A stretch of DNA of 33,488 bases, from the NCBI GenBank assembly GCA_017960565.1, contig JAGCYY010000034.1, positions 1 through 33,488 on the forward strand, in the 5' to 3' direction. Shown here one piece after another: positions 16,831 to 27,371 of the stretch (the stretch's first letter is position 1; each line of letters begins with the position of its first letter). The position numbers and the translations under genes are program-made. This DNA comes from a bacterium (GTDB lineage Bacteria > Bacillota_I > Bacilli_A > Izemoplasmatales > UBA1188). The notes below the pieces were generated by a model. The model was not told the DNA's origin. It was given only the letters and a program-made list of their open reading frames with translations, and ran no database searches.

Positions 16831-17583
16831 CTATACCTCGTCGTTGAAGATTTCTTCAATGTCTTCCTTAATTATTTTATCTGTATCATTTTCTGTGTTT
16901 TTAAATAGATTTTTCGAATATACTTTATTGAATTCTCTCCCAGCTATGGAAAGTTCAGATTTGCAAATCTTTTTTATTGCAATATTTGCGGTTCCCTCAA
17001 TCACTAGTCTTCTAAACCAATATATTGGATTTATGGTATTGATGATTGCACGAGATTCTTTGAAAACTTCTGCACCTTCACTTGCTGCTTTAAATGTTTT
17101 TGATTTGGTTGCCTTTTTGCCTTTTTCAATTCCACTGACTATCGTAGAAATCTTAGTATCTTTTAGTCTCTTCAGTAGAGGTCTATCTAGGGTGTTAATT
17201 ACTTGATCAACAATATAGTGAATAAGTTCGGATGCTTCATTTACAGTAAGTTCATATTCTGGGTATTTGGAATTTGGAAAGTAGTATGAGGAAATTTCGT
17301 GAAGAAGTTCTAAGGTAAGAGAAAAACAAGTTTTAAAATAGTCAGCATCATTTTCCTCAACAGCAATTATAAAGTCTTTTTGTTTATTAGCGATAAGTTC
17401 ACGAACTTTTTCATTTGATAATTCTTCCATAGTTGGAATGTAGGTTTTCTTAACTTTTTTCTTTCCTCTTGCGATGATTAGCATAGCAATAGAAAAAAGG
17501 ATAGTCATCCCAGCAACTATTCCAAGAAAAAACGCTATGATATTTTGCCAGTTGATTATTTCACTAAGAGAAGAAAAAAACAT
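16831..17583 (-). CDS. Unknown protein with one N-terminal membrane anchor
   Basis: This 250-aa protein begins with a membrane helix (about 13-38, AFFLGIVAGMTILFSIAMLI), then a basic stretch (RGKKKVKK) that should stay in the cytoplasm. A mainly helical soluble part (about 45-245) ends in a very acidic tail (KEDIEEIFNDEV). I do not recognise the family. It is the first gene of the operon and lies two bases before the membrane-free FtsK, so a role in anchoring or helping that translocase is possible but unproven. GAGGAAAT gives a good ribosome binding site. Confidence 0.8.
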   Translation of the reverse strand: MFFSSLSEIINWQNIIAFFLGIVAGMTILFSIAMLIIARGKKKVKKTYIPTMEELSNEKVRELIANKQKDFIIAVEENDADYFKTCFSLTLELLHEISSYYFPNSKYPEYELTVNEASELIHYIVDQVINTLDRPLLKRLKDTKISTIVSGIEKGKKATKSKTFKAASEGAEVFKESRAIINTINPIYWFRRLVIEGTANIAIKKICKSELSIAGREFNKVYSKNLFKNTENDTDKIIKEDIEEIFNDEV

Positions 17584-17608
17584 TTGATTTCCTCATTTCT
17601 TTTCCATT

Positions 17609-17637
17609 ATTTTAACATATAATGGAAAATATAACAA
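17609..17637 (-). promoter_or_regulatory. Promoter of the minus-strand operon
   Basis: On the minus strand, TTGTTA (17637-17632) and TAAAAT (17614-17609) are 17 bases apart, with a TG extended -10. It drives the ftsK-lepB-rbgA-rnhB operon. Confidence 0.65.
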
Positions 17638-17668
17638 CCTAAGATAAAGCCAATAAGTGTTATTTTTA

Positions 17669-17677
17669 TGATATAAT
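17669..17677 (+). promoter_or_regulatory. Extended -10 promoter of the HAD gene
   Basis: TGATATAAT fits the extended -10 form TGnTATAAT exactly. No good -35 is seen, which extended -10 promoters tolerate. The same TTATGATATAAT occurs before ppdK. Confidence 0.6.
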
Positions 17678-17696
17678 AAACTAATAGGAATAAAAA

Positions 17697-18515
17697 ATGA
17701 AGAAATATCTAATCTCTGTCGATTTAGATGGAACGATAATCCCAAATGTATATGATATAAGTCCTTTTACAATCAAAGTTTTCAATAAGGTTAGAGAACT
17801 TGGACACAAGATAGTAATAACTACAGGTAGGCCATTTAGAAGTAGTTATTTTGTTTATGAAGCGATGAATCTAGATACACCGATTATCAACTACAATGGT
17901 CAACTTATCACAAATCCAAGTGATAAGACATATAATGTTAAAACAACCAAACTTAAAAGAGAAGATATTATTGAAATATACAATAATGAAAAAGACAACT
18001 TCACCGTTTTCTTTGTGGAAGAATTTGATAATATCTATACTAACGTCGATTTAGAAAGCGTTCATTTGCTTATGCACCACAATAGTCTTTCTAAAATATT
18101 TGAAGGTGATTTAAACGAAATTGTAAAAAGAGATTGTCATGGTTCATTGTTTCTTGCGAAAGATGGAAAAGGCCAAGAAATAGTTGATAGAATAAATAAA
18201 AAATATAAGGACATAGGCGCAAGACTTTGGTCGATGTGGGAATATAATGAGATTGTTGAGCTTCATTCTAAAAATATATGCAAGGCAGATGCCTTAAAAA
18301 TAGTTAAAAAAGAACTTGGTTTTAATAAAGAAAACACAATGATTCTTGGGGATTCAATCAATGATTATGAACTATTTTTAGAAGGATCTATTACAGTCTG
18401 TCCAAAGAATGGAGACCCAAGAATTAAAGAAATATCATCGATTGTTTTAGATGAGGATTGTAAGAGCGATGGAATCGCAAAATTCCTGATAAAATTCTTC
18501 GATATTAAATTGTAA
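17697..18515 (+). CDS. Cof-type HAD-IIB phosphatase
   Basis: The protein is a haloacid-dehalogenase-type phosphatase with a large type IIB cap, likely acting on small sugar or nucleotide phosphates. Motif I is DLDGT (9-13, nucleophile D9). Motif II is the threonine in ITTGRP (about 41-46). Motif III is a lysine near 198-200 (CKADALKIVKKELG). Motif IV is GDSINDYE (about 218-225). At 272 aa the length is typical. The substrate cannot be read from the sequence. The gene has its own promoter and diverges from the ftsK operon. Confidence 0.9.
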   Translation: MKKYLISVDLDGTIIPNVYDISPFTIKVFNKVRELGHKIVITTGRPFRSSYFVYEAMNLDTPIINYNGQLITNPSDKTYNVKTTKLKREDIIEIYNNEKDNFTVFFVEEFDNIYTNVDLESVHLLMHHNSLSKIFEGDLNEIVKRDCHGSLFLAKDGKGQEIVDRINKKYKDIGARLWSMWEYNEIVELHSKNICKADALKIVKKELGFNKENTMILGDSINDYELFLEGSITVCPKNGDPRIKEISSIVLDEDCKSDGIAKFLIKFFDIKL

Positions 18516-18550
18516 AAAATTGCTATAAATAGCGAATAAAAGGAAATTTA

Positions 18551-19111
18551 TTGATTATGGAAATAAGTATTAACGATTTCTTGAATAAAGAACTAAAAGA
18601 TGAAGTATTTATCATTGAGACAGATACCGTTTATGGTCTTGGTGCTCTATTAAATTCTAAAGAAGGCGCAAATAGAATTTTGAAAATAAAAGAGAGAAAT
18701 CAAGAAAAACATTTCTCGCTTTTAGTTTCTAATTTAGACCAAGTATCACAACTTACTACAAATTATAAAGAAGTAATTGATTTGCTAAATAGATATTGGC
18801 CTGGAGCACTTACTATTATATTTAAAAAGAGTGAACTTGTACCTAATTATGTATCTAGCGATGATACAGTAGGACTTAGAATGCCAGACAATGAAAAAAC
18901 ACTTAAAGTGCTCGAAAAATTTGGACCAATGATTATGACAAGTCTAAATAAAAGCGGCGAACCAGCAATCACAAAATATAGTGACTGTTTAAAATATCTA
19001 GATAAAGTTGATTATATTGTAAAGGGAGAAGATCTAAATGGTATCCCTTCAACTGTATATGATGCTGAAAAAGGAATTACATTAAGAGAGGGTAGTATAA
19101 AAATATTTTAA
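18551..19111 (+). CDS. tsaC: Threonylcarbamoyl-AMP synthase
   Basis: The enzyme makes threonylcarbamoyl-AMP from threonine, bicarbonate and ATP, the first step of the t6A37 modification of ANN-decoding tRNAs. The YrdC fold fills the whole 186 aa: ETDTVYGLGA near the start, the basic KIKERNQEKHFSLLV, and RYWPGALTIIFK. No Sua5 C-terminal domain is present, hence the TsaC form. AAAGGA lies seven bases before the TTG at 18551 and 13 before an ATG at 18557, so the TTG is preferred. Confidence 0.92.
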   Translation: MIMEISINDFLNKELKDEVFIIETDTVYGLGALLNSKEGANRILKIKERNQEKHFSLLVSNLDQVSQLTTNYKEVIDLLNRYWPGALTIIFKKSELVPNYVSSDDTVGLRMPDNEKTLKVLEKFGPMIMTSLNKSGEPAITKYSDCLKYLDKVDYIVKGEDLNGIPSTVYDAEKGITLREGSIKIF

Positions 19112-19117
19112 TATTTT

Positions 19118-19147
19118 TTTACAAAACCCTCATTTTTATTGTATAAT
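19118..19147 (+). promoter_or_regulatory. Promoter of the rpiB-upp-atp region
   Basis: TTTACA (19118-19123) and a perfect TATAAT (19142-19147) are 18 bases apart. No other clear promoter or terminator is seen before atpC, so rpiB, upp and the ATP synthase genes may share this transcript. Confidence 0.65.
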
Positions 19148-19168
19148 ACATTAGAATGGGGGCTAATT

Positions 19169-19609
19169 ATGAGAGTAGCGATCGCATCTGACCATGGTGG
19201 ATATAGTTTAAAAGAATATCTAAAAAAAGAACTCCAAGACGATTATGAATTTTTGGATGAAGGATGTTTTTCAGAAGAACCTGTCGACTATCCTATATAT
19301 GCCAAAAAAGTTGCATTAGATATTCAAAATGGATTATGTGAACTTGGAATAGTTGTTTGTACGACCGGAATCGGTGTTTCGATAACCGCAAACAAATTTA
19401 AAGGTGTTAGATGTGCTCTCTGTTTTAATGAGAAGATGGCACTTAGTTCAAGAACTCATAATGACGCTAACGTATTAGCACTTGGAAAGGATAATCAGTC
19501 TTCTTTAGAAGCACTAAAAATAGTAAAAATCTTTTTAAGCACAAGTTTTTCAAATGCTGAGAGACATGCGAGAAGAGTAAATATAATTAATAATTTTGAA
19601 GGAGAGTAA
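19169..19609 (+). CDS. rpiB: Ribose 5-phosphate isomerase B family protein
   Basis: RpiB interconverts ribose 5-phosphate and ribulose 5-phosphate in the pentose phosphate pathway. From the ATG at 19169 the protein reads MRVAIASDHGG, the standard N-terminus. A start ten codons earlier would fall in the promoter and is rejected. The active-site cysteine is C64 in CTTGIGVSITANK. SSRTHNDANVLALG (93-106) supplies the catalytic histidine. At 146 aa it is of usual length. Neighbouring upp suggests a role in ribose and nucleotide supply. LacAB or allose relatives share these motifs. Confidence 0.92.
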   Translation: MRVAIASDHGGYSLKEYLKKELQDDYEFLDEGCFSEEPVDYPIYAKKVALDIQNGLCELGIVVCTTGIGVSITANKFKGVRCALCFNEKMALSSRTHNDANVLALGKDNQSSLEALKIVKIFLSTSFSNAERHARRVNIINNFEGE

Positions 19610-19611
19610 AC

Positions 19612-20232
19612 ATGGTAACTATTTTAAAACACCCACTATTACAAAGCAAAATGGCAATTCTTAGAGATAAGAATACAGGTACAAAAGATTTCAAAGAAGT
19701 TGTTGATGAGATTGGAATGCTTGTAACATATGAAATCACAAGAAATCTTGAAACAAAATCAGTTGAAATTGAAACTCCACTCGAAAAAATGAATTGCGAT
19801 GTTGTTTCATCTGACGTTTTAATCGTTCCTATTTTAAGAGCTGGTCTCGGAATGGTTGACGGTATTAGAAGAGTTATACCTAATGCAAAAATAGGTCATA
19901 TTGGTCTATACAGAAATGAAAAAACATTAATCCCTGTAGAATATTATTTTAAGTTACCTCCAATAACTGAAAATACAACATGCCTACTTGTTGATCCAAT
20001 GCTCGCAACAGGCAACAGCTGCAATAAAGGTATTTCACTTTTAAGAAGAGCTGGCGTAAAAAAGATTATTTATGTTGGACTTGTTGGTTGTCCTCAAGGA
20101 ATTAAAGCAGTTCAAGATATGAATCCAGATGTTGATATCTACCTCGTTGATTGTGATAGAGAGTTAAATGATCATGGTTACATTCTCCCAGGACTTGGTG
20201 ACTGTGGTGACAGACTCTTCGGGACAAAATAA
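19612..20232 (+). CDS. upp: Uracil phosphoribosyltransferase
   Basis: The enzyme salvages uracil by joining it to PRPP to make UMP. The PRPP-binding loop is CLLVDPMLATGNSCNKGISL (about 125-144). The uracil-binding C-terminus is HGYILPGLGDCGDRLFGT, as in the family. At 206 aa it is of normal length. The gene starts two bases after rpiB, with GGAGAG upstream. The atp cluster begins inside its 3' end; an upp gene just ahead of atp genes is also seen in other Firmicutes. Confidence 0.96.
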   Translation: MVTILKHPLLQSKMAILRDKNTGTKDFKEVVDEIGMLVTYEITRNLETKSVEIETPLEKMNCDVVSSDVLIVPILRAGLGMVDGIRRVIPNAKIGHIGLYRNEKTLIPVEYYFKLPPITENTTCLLVDPMLATGNSCNKGISLLRRAGVKKIIYVGLVGCPQGIKAVQDMNPDVDIYLVDCDRELNDHGYILPGLGDCGDRLFGTK

Positions 20233-20452
20233 TAACGACAACAATAATAACGACAATTCTGTAAAATACCTCATTATTTTTAGTGAATTTATTTTAGAAG
20301 TTTTGTTGTTTATAGGTGGGGCTATTTTATTAGGCCTTTATCTCGATAAATTATTGAATACAAAATTTGTATTTTTATTGATTCTTATAATGTTGTTTGG
20401 TTTCGTTCCAATTTATAATCTTGTGAAGAGAATGAATACGAATAAAAACTAG
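20168..20452 (+). CDS. AtpZ-like accessory protein of the ATP synthase
   Basis: This small two-helix membrane protein resembles the ATPase gene 1 (AtpZ) family. The helical hairpin (about 37-57 and 66-84) has the family pattern LLFIGGAILLGLYLDKLL. In Bacillus relatives AtpZ and AtpI have been linked to magnesium supply and to rotor assembly. The start is uncertain. The ATG at 20168 lies 65 bases inside upp behind AGAGAG. GTG codons at 20198-20207 lie behind AGGA and would remove an atypical N-terminus. An asparagine-rich stretch (NNNDNNNND) precedes the first helix. Confidence 0.75.
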   Translation: MIMVTFSQDLVTVVTDSSGQNNNDNNNNDNSVKYLIIFSEFILEVLLFIGGAILLGLYLDKLLNTKFVFLLILIMLFGFVPIYNLVKRMNTNKN

Positions 20453-20461
20453 AGGTTTTAG

Positions 20462-20851
20462 ATGAAAGAAAAGAAAGAATTGACGTTATTTGATAAAGCA
20501 ATGATCGGTGAAATACCTTTCACTTTATTACTTGCGGTAATTCTTCTTTTTGTTACAAAGAACGAAAATGCTGAAATAAAATCACTGCTTGTTGGGGCAG
20601 CCATATCTTTAGTTCTTAATTTCTTTCATGTGAAACTCACAATGAATATAAGCAGTAGTAACTATGAAAAACTCAAAGTATTTACTATTATAAGTTATAT
20701 TGCGAGATATTTAATATATGCATTAGTGATTGTACTTGGTGCATATTTTAGCAATTTCAACCCACTATATATTATTTTTGGTATTATTGAATATCCTTTA
20801 ATACTAATAATATTGTCACTAACGACACTTAGAGGAGGGCAAAATGTTTAA
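20462..20851 (+). CDS. atpI: ATP synthase protein I-like membrane protein
   Basis: The 129-aa protein has four hydrophobic helices (about 15-32, 40-58, 74-95 and 100-119). Position between the AtpZ-like gene and atpB is that of AtpI, which helps assemble the c ring. Sequence similarity in this family is low, so the call rests on length, topology and location. AGAGG precedes the ATG. The 3' end overlaps atpB by eight bases. Confidence 0.75.
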   Translation: MKEKKELTLFDKAMIGEIPFTLLLAVILLFVTKNENAEIKSLLVGAAISLVLNFFHVKLTMNISSSNYEKLKVFTIISYIARYLIYALVIVLGAYFSNFNPLYIIFGIIEYPLILIILSLTTLRGGQNV

Positions 20852-21605
20852 TACATTTCTTGCTGAAGAAGAAAGTGTACTAAATTTTTATATGGGCACT
20901 GATTTTTCACCTAGTATGAAAACATCAATTATCATATTTGTCTTTCTAGCGATTCTATTTATTGGACTCGGAATCGCTTTTTCTAAGATGGACCCAGATA
21001 AAGATGAAGTTCCAACCAAAGGTTTAAAATTTCTTGCGGTGATGCTTGTCGATACAATCAATAACTTTGTTGAAAAAAATATAAATAAAGATACAAGAAA
21101 ATTATATGCTCCATATTTTATTGGAATTGCATCTTTCATAAGTCTTGCGAATGTCGCATCACTATTTGGTCTTAATCCACCATTCGCAAACTTAGGTGTT
21201 GCGATAATGTTATCGATACTCGCTTTTGTGACATTCCAGTTTACCGGTCTTAAATTTCAAGGAATTAAAAAGAGAATCAAAGGTTTTGTTGGCCCAGTGC
21301 CAATGGCATCATTTCTAGTCTTCCCAATTTCAGTTATTGGGGAATTCACAACTCCGTTCGCTATGGGTGTTCGTATGTTTGGAAACATCTTTAGTGGGGT
21401 AGTATTAGCTGGCCTTGTGTTTGCGGTTACTGATATGCTTGGGGCAATGATTGGAACAGTGATAGGAGAAATTATTGGATCATTTATCGCAACTGTCGTC
21501 GTCACGGCGATATTGCATCCAATATTCGATATATTCTTTGGTCTTTTGCAGATGTATGTATATTTTATGCTTACGACCATGTTTATTAAACAAAATATGA
21601 ATTAA
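20844..21605 (+). CDS. atpB: ATP synthase F0 subunit a
   Basis: Subunit a forms the ion half-channels beside the c ring. The essential arginine lies in GVRMFGNIFSG (about residue 176). The C-terminal helix pair contains ATVVVTAILHPIFDIFFGLL and QMYVYFMLTTMFI. At 253 aa it is of usual length. AGAGGAGGGC ahead of the ATG lies within the end of atpI, so the two are coupled. Confidence 0.95.
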   Translation: MFNTFLAEEESVLNFYMGTDFSPSMKTSIIIFVFLAILFIGLGIAFSKMDPDKDEVPTKGLKFLAVMLVDTINNFVEKNINKDTRKLYAPYFIGIASFISLANVASLFGLNPPFANLGVAIMLSILAFVTFQFTGLKFQGIKKRIKGFVGPVPMASFLVFPISVIGEFTTPFAMGVRMFGNIFSGVVLAGLVFAVTDMLGAMIGTVIGEIIGSFIATVVVTAILHPIFDIFFGLLQMYVYFMLTTMFIKQNMN

Positions 21606-21929
<324 letters not shown>

Positions 21930-21952
21930 TCTAAACTTTAAAGGAGGCCTAT

Positions 21953-22492
21953 ATGATTGATTTATTCTACTCATCTATAGGTGATAAGCTTACTGAAATA
22001 GTTCGTGATGCCTTTGGAGTCAACCTTCTTGAACTTATAATAAATCTTGTTGCGACAGTTATTCTTATTCTAATCGTAAGATTTGTTTTTTGGGACAAGG
22101 TTACAAAATTCTTAGATAAAAAGAAAGAAAATATCAAGAACACTTACAAGGAAACAGATGAAATCAAAGAAGAAGCAAATAGAATAAAAGAAGAAGCAGA
22201 TAAAACTCTAGCTGATTCTAAAAATGAAGCAAAAGAAATTATTCGAACTGCTGAAGAAAATGCCACAAAGGTTAAACAAAGAATTATCGAAGATGCTAAA
22301 ACAAATGCAAATGAGATAATTGAGAACTCTAAAGAAGAAGCTTTAAGAGAAAAAGAAGACATAATAAAAGAAGCAAAAAGCGAAGTTGTCGATATCGCTT
22401 CTTTAATTGCGTCTAAAATGATCGATGAAAATATTGATCAATCTAAATATAATGATTCTATTTTAAAAGATCTTGAGGATAATAATGAATAA
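21953..22492 (+). CDS. atpF: ATP synthase F0 subunit b
   Basis: Subunit b is the peripheral stalk. One membrane helix (about 25-45, LIINLVATVILILIVRFVFW) is followed by a long charged coiled coil (about 50-150, rich in K, E and A). The C-terminal part should dock on subunit delta. The 179-aa length is usual. AAAGGAGG precedes the ATG. The stop overlaps atpH by eight bases. Confidence 0.94.
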   Translation: MIDLFYSSIGDKLTEIVRDAFGVNLLELIINLVATVILILIVRFVFWDKVTKFLDKKKENIKNTYKETDEIKEEANRIKEEADKTLADSKNEAKEIIRTAEENATKVKQRIIEDAKTNANEIIENSKEEALREKEDIIKEAKSEVVDIASLIASKMIDENIDQSKYNDSILKDLEDNNE

Positions 22493-22997
22493 CGCGGTAG
22501 AATATGCAAAAGCATTATATGAACTAAAAGATGATTTATTCTCAAGAGAAGAATTTTTGGCTGATTTAAAGGAAGTCACAAAGATTTTTAAGAATGATAT
22601 ACTTCGTTTCTTTCTTCACCCAGGAATTGAAAAAGAAAAGAAAAAAGAAATAATAATTAAAGATTTTTCAAAAAGGGATATAAGAGATTTTCTTTTAGTT
22701 TTGGTAGACAATGATAGAATGTCCATTCTTTCTGATATAGTATATGAATTTGAGTGCATGGTTGAAGAAGAAAAGAAAATGCTAAAAGTAATTGTATATT
22801 CTAAAGAAAAACTTGAAGATAGTTACTTATCTAAATTAAAAGAAAAACTAGAGAAAAAAATATCCAAAAAGATATTTGTTATAAACAAACTAGATGAAAA
22901 CATAAGAGGTGGAATCAAGATAGTTTATGATTCCAAAGAAATAGATTTAACACTAAACACTAAATTCAGTAATTTAGTTGAGAAACTAAAGGAGTAA
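22485..22997 (+). CDS. atpH: ATP synthase F1 subunit delta
   Basis: Delta joins the b stalk to the top of the alpha/beta head. The ATG at 22485 is chosen since GAGGA lies just before it; a TTG at 22473 would sit on that site. The protein reads [14 protein letters not shown], typical of the N-terminal helical domain, and ends with the conserved region [19 protein letters not shown]. At 170 aa it is of normal length. It overlaps atpF. Confidence 0.93.
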   Translation: MNNAVEYAKALYELKDDLFSREEFLADLKEVTKIFKNDILRFFLHPGIEKEKKKEIIIKDFSKRDIRDFLLVLVDNDRMSILSDIVYEFECMVEEEKKMLKVIVYSKEKLEDSYLSKLKEKLEKKISKKIFVINKLDENIRGGIKIVYDSKEIDLTLNTKFSNLVEKLKE

Positions 22998-23002
22998 ACG
23001 AT

Positions 23003-24508
23003 ATGAGTATCAATGCAAATGAAATTAGTTCATTAATTAAAGCCCAAATTAAATCGTACTCAGAAGCTCTTGAAACCAAAGAGGTCGGCAAAGTCACAAA
23101 AGTAGGTGATGGGATTGCTCTTGTATATGGCCTCGATAACGCGATGGCAGGAGAACTTTTAGAATTCCCAAATAAGGTTTTCGGAATGGCCCTCAATCTT
23201 GAAAAAGATGCAGTCGGTGCAATTCTTCTGAATGACACAAAGAATGTAAAAGAAGGGGGTGTAGTGAAAACTACAAAACATATTTTAGAAGTTCCCGTTG
23301 GAGAAGAACTAATTGGTAGAGTTATTAACCCACTTGGTGAAGCTTTAGACGGAAAAGGCCCAATCGCATCAAATAAAAGACGTGCAATCGAGAAAAAGGC
23401 AACTGGTGTTATTGAAAGAGAAAGTGTCAATACACCACTGCAAACTGGAATCAAAATCATTGATGCTTTAATTCCTATAGGACGTGGTCAAAGAGAACTA
23501 ATTATTGGTGATAGACAGACAGGGAAAACAACTATTGCGATTGACACCATAATAAATCAAAAAAATAAAGGTGTTTATTGTATATATGTCGCTATTGGTC
23601 AAAAAGAATCAACAGTTGCGAGTGTTGTGGACACATTAAAACGATATGGTGCAATGGATTATACTATTGTAGTAGCGGCAAATGCTAGTGATCCATCGCC
23701 ACTTCAATATATTGCTCCATATAGTGGTGCTGCAATCGGCGAAGAATTTATGTTCAGTGGTAAAGATGCACTCGTTATTTATGATGATTTATCAAAACAT
23801 GCAGTTGCGTACCGCGAACTTTCATTGCTTCTTAGAAGACCTCCAGGAAGAGAAGCATATCCAGGCGATATATTTTATCTTCATTCAAGACTGCTTGAAC
23901 GTGCTGCAAAATTGTCTAAAGAATTAGGTGGAGGATCTCTTACCGCTCTTCCAATCATTGAAACTCAAGCAGGTGATTTTAGTGCTTATATTCCTACAAA
24001 TGTTATTTCTATCACAGATGGACAAATATATTTAAACACAAATCTTTTTCACAGTGGAATAAGACCAGCCGTTCAACCAGGGCTCTCAGTTTCAAGAGTT
24101 GGTGGTGCTGCTCAAATTCCAGCAATTAAAAAGACGTGTGGTACTTTAAGACTTGATCTTGCATCATATCAAGAACTTGAAGCATTTACACAATTTGGAA
24201 GTGATTTAGATGATGTAACCCAGAAAAAACTTGAAAGAGGTAAGAAATCACTTCAAATTCTCATTCAACCTGCACATAAAACATATCCAGTTGAACTTGA
24301 GACAATTTCGATATATTCACTCACAAAAGGTTACCTTGATGATATAGCTGTCGATAAGGTACTTGATTTTGAAAAAGGACTACATGATTTCTTCTTAAAT
24401 TCTATAGAAGGGAAGAAAGTTCTTGATGAAATTGTTAGTACTAAGCAGGTCCCTGATAGTGAAATTATGGATAAACTTATTAACGAATATAAAAAGACTT
24501 TTATTTAA
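23003..24508 (+). CDS. atpA: ATP synthase F1 subunit alpha
   Basis: Alpha is the non-catalytic nucleotide-binding subunit of F1. The P loop is GDRQTGKT (about 170-177). The family region [20 protein letters not shown] and the arginine-finger motif [13 protein letters not shown] are present. At 501 aa it has full length. AAAGGAG lies ahead of the ATG. It is a single intact frame with no sign of decay. Confidence 0.97.
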   Translation: MSINANEISSLIKAQIKSYSEALETKEVGKVTKVGDGIALVYGLDNAMAGELLEFPNKVFGMALNLEKDAVGAILLNDTKNVKEGGVVKTTKHILEVPVGEELIGRVINPLGEALDGKGPIASNKRRAIEKKATGVIERESVNTPLQTGIKIIDALIPIGRGQRELIIGDRQTGKTTIAIDTIINQKNKGVYCIYVAIGQKESTVASVVDTLKRYGAMDYTIVVAANASDPSPLQYIAPYSGAAIGEEFMFSGKDALVIYDDLSKHAVAYRELSLLLRRPPGREAYPGDIFYLHSRLLERAAKLSKELGGGSLTALPIIETQAGDFSAYIPTNVISITDGQIYLNTNLFHSGIRPAVQPGLSVSRVGGAAQIPAIKKTCGTLRLDLASYQELEAFTQFGSDLDDVTQKKLERGKKSLQILIQPAHKTYPVELETISIYSLTKGYLDDIAVDKVLDFEKGLHDFFLNSIEGKKVLDEIVSTKQVPDSEIMDKLINEYKKTFI

Positions 24509-24520
24509 GAGGAAACAGTT

Positions 24521-25384
24521 TTGGCTGAGAAGAAACAAATCAAGGAACGTATTCAAGCAACAAATAAGACATATCAGATAACTAGCGCTATGAATATGGT
24601 TTCGACATCAAAACTAAAAAGAAGTGAGAAGAGCTTAAAAACATTTAGGCCTATTTCTGATGAAATTATTCGCATAATGACATCTCTTCTTGCGTCAAAT
24701 GATGAATTAACGCACAAAGCACTTCTTAGTTCTTCTTCAAAGCCATGTTATATAATTATTGCTTCTGATAGGGGCTTAATCGGTAACTACAACAATGCAT
24801 TATTTAAATTCTTTGAGGCATATATAGCTTCTCACCACAAGTCGAATGATGATTTCATGGTTGCGACTATTGGTTTTAAAGCATATATGTATGCCAAAAA
24901 GAAGAAATATAATATTGTTAATCAAGAAAGTGTAAACAACCGCGATGATATTCTATTTACTGATTTTGAAGACGTATCAAATTCAATATTGAAGATGTAT
25001 CTAAATGATGAAATTGGAAAAACTACAGTCTTCTATTCGGTATTCATAAATACATTAAATAGTAAGATAGTTCGTGAGCACTTGCTTCCTATTCATATAA
25101 GAGAAAGGGATAAAAACAATATAGATTCTATAAATTATACATATGAACCTGGAAAAGAATCTGTGCTCGATTCTATGATAAATCTTTATATAAATTACTC
25201 TTTATATAGGATTATGTTAGAGGCTAAAACTAGCGAACATGCTGCTAGAATGAACGCTATGAAAAACGCTAAAGATAATGCTAAAGAGATAGAAGAAAAA
25301 CTCACACTATTATATAACCACGCAAGACAAAATCAAATCACTACTGAACTCATCGATATAATCAATGGTTCAAATGCAGTGTAG
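24521..25384 (+). CDS. atpG: ATP synthase F1 subunit gamma
   Basis: Gamma is the central rotating shaft. The N-terminal helix is conserved (IKERIQATNKTYQITSAMNM followed by VSTSKLKR). The C-terminal helix shows SEHAARMNAMKNAKDNAKE. ASDRGLIGNYNNALF replaces the usual SDRGLCGGYN. The start is a TTG at 24521 with GAGGAAA seven bases upstream; no ATG is nearby. At 287 aa it has normal length. Confidence 0.95.
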   Translation: MAEKKQIKERIQATNKTYQITSAMNMVSTSKLKRSEKSLKTFRPISDEIIRIMTSLLASNDELTHKALLSSSSKPCYIIIASDRGLIGNYNNALFKFFEAYIASHHKSNDDFMVATIGFKAYMYAKKKKYNIVNQESVNNRDDILFTDFEDVSNSILKMYLNDEIGKTTVFYSVFINTLNSKIVREHLLPIHIRERDKNNIDSINYTYEPGKESVLDSMINLYINYSLYRIMLEAKTSEHAARMNAMKNAKDNAKEIEEKLTLLYNHARQNQITTELIDIINGSNAV

Positions 25385-25393
25385 GAGGACTAA

Positions 25394-26812
<1,419 letters not shown>

Positions 26813-27208
26813 ATGATTGAATTAAAGATATATACTCCAAAAGGAATAGAGCACGAAGAAAAATATGATAGTATTGTTGTTTATGACCAGCACAGTGGTT
26901 CTTTTGGTGTACTCTCTGGTCATATACCAGTTATATCAACTATTTCGAATGGATATGTATGTGTGAAGACTGGTGAGAGCGAAAAATTCATCGCAGTTAA
27001 AGGTGCTGTATTTAAGATGCAAAACGATGAAGCATCAATTGTCTCAGAAGAAATTGCAATTGGTGAAAGTAGCGAAGATGCCATGAACAAGCTTAAAGAA
27101 TCATATCTTAGAAGACTAAATGAAAACAAGGAAAGAAATGTTGAATTAGCGCTTGCTGAAAATGAGTTGAAAAAACAGATTAAAAAATCAAAAGCAGGTC
27201 ATATTTGA
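26813..27208 (+). CDS. atpC: ATP synthase F1 subunit epsilon
   Basis: Epsilon links gamma to the c ring and can inhibit ATP hydrolysis. The N-terminal beta sandwich (about 1-85, with GSFGVLSGHIPVISTI) is followed by a two-helix C-terminus (about 90-131, EDAMNKLKESYLRRLNENKE). At 131 aa it has normal length. It directly follows atpD with no gap. It ends in TGA. Confidence 0.94.
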   Translation: MIELKIYTPKGIEHEEKYDSIVVYDQHSGSFGVLSGHIPVISTISNGYVCVKTGESEKFIAVKGAVFKMQNDEASIVSEEIAIGESSEDAMNKLKESYLRRLNENKERNVELALAENELKKQIKKSKAGHI

Positions 27209-27218
27209 TGTACAAAAA

Positions 27219-27255
27219 GAAAATACTTGTATTTTCATTCAATATATGCTAAAGT
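27219..27255 (+). promoter_or_regulatory. rpsB promoter with overlapping palindrome
   Basis: TTGTAT (27227-27232) and TAAAGT (27250-27255) are 17 bases apart, with a TG extended -10. A perfect palindrome, GAAAATAC-TT-GTATTTTC (27219-27236), covers the -35. It could be an operator or a weak stop for the atp transcript, though no T tract follows. Confidence 0.5.
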
Positions 27256-27291
27256 TAACAAGGCCAAAAAAATACACACACTGTGGAGTGG

Positions 27292-27318
27292 AGGGCGAGA
27301 GCTCAAAAATGAGTGCCT
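27292..27318 (+). promoter_or_regulatory. Candidate structured leader of rpsB
   Basis: In the roughly 110-base untranslated leader, AGGGC (27292-27296) can pair with GCCT (27315-27318), and GCTC (27301-27304) with GAGT (27311-27314) around an AAAAAT loop. GAGA is left as a one-sided bulge. Leaders through which S2 regulates its own mRNA are known in other bacteria; whether this is one is inference. Confidence 0.35.
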
Positions 27319-27371
27319 AGAAATGTTGAAGCAGTGGAGGCAAAAATCAGAAAATAAGGAGAAAACAAAAA

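Noticed and set aside
18513..18540. Possible terminator after the HAD gene (GCTAT/ATAGC)
   Set aside because: The stem is only five pairs with a two-base loop and no T tract follows.
22966..23460. Long minus-strand ORF opposite atpA (164 codons)
   Set aside because: It is antisense to a clear ATP synthase gene; its repetitive S/P/F-rich composition is typical of a reverse-frame shadow.
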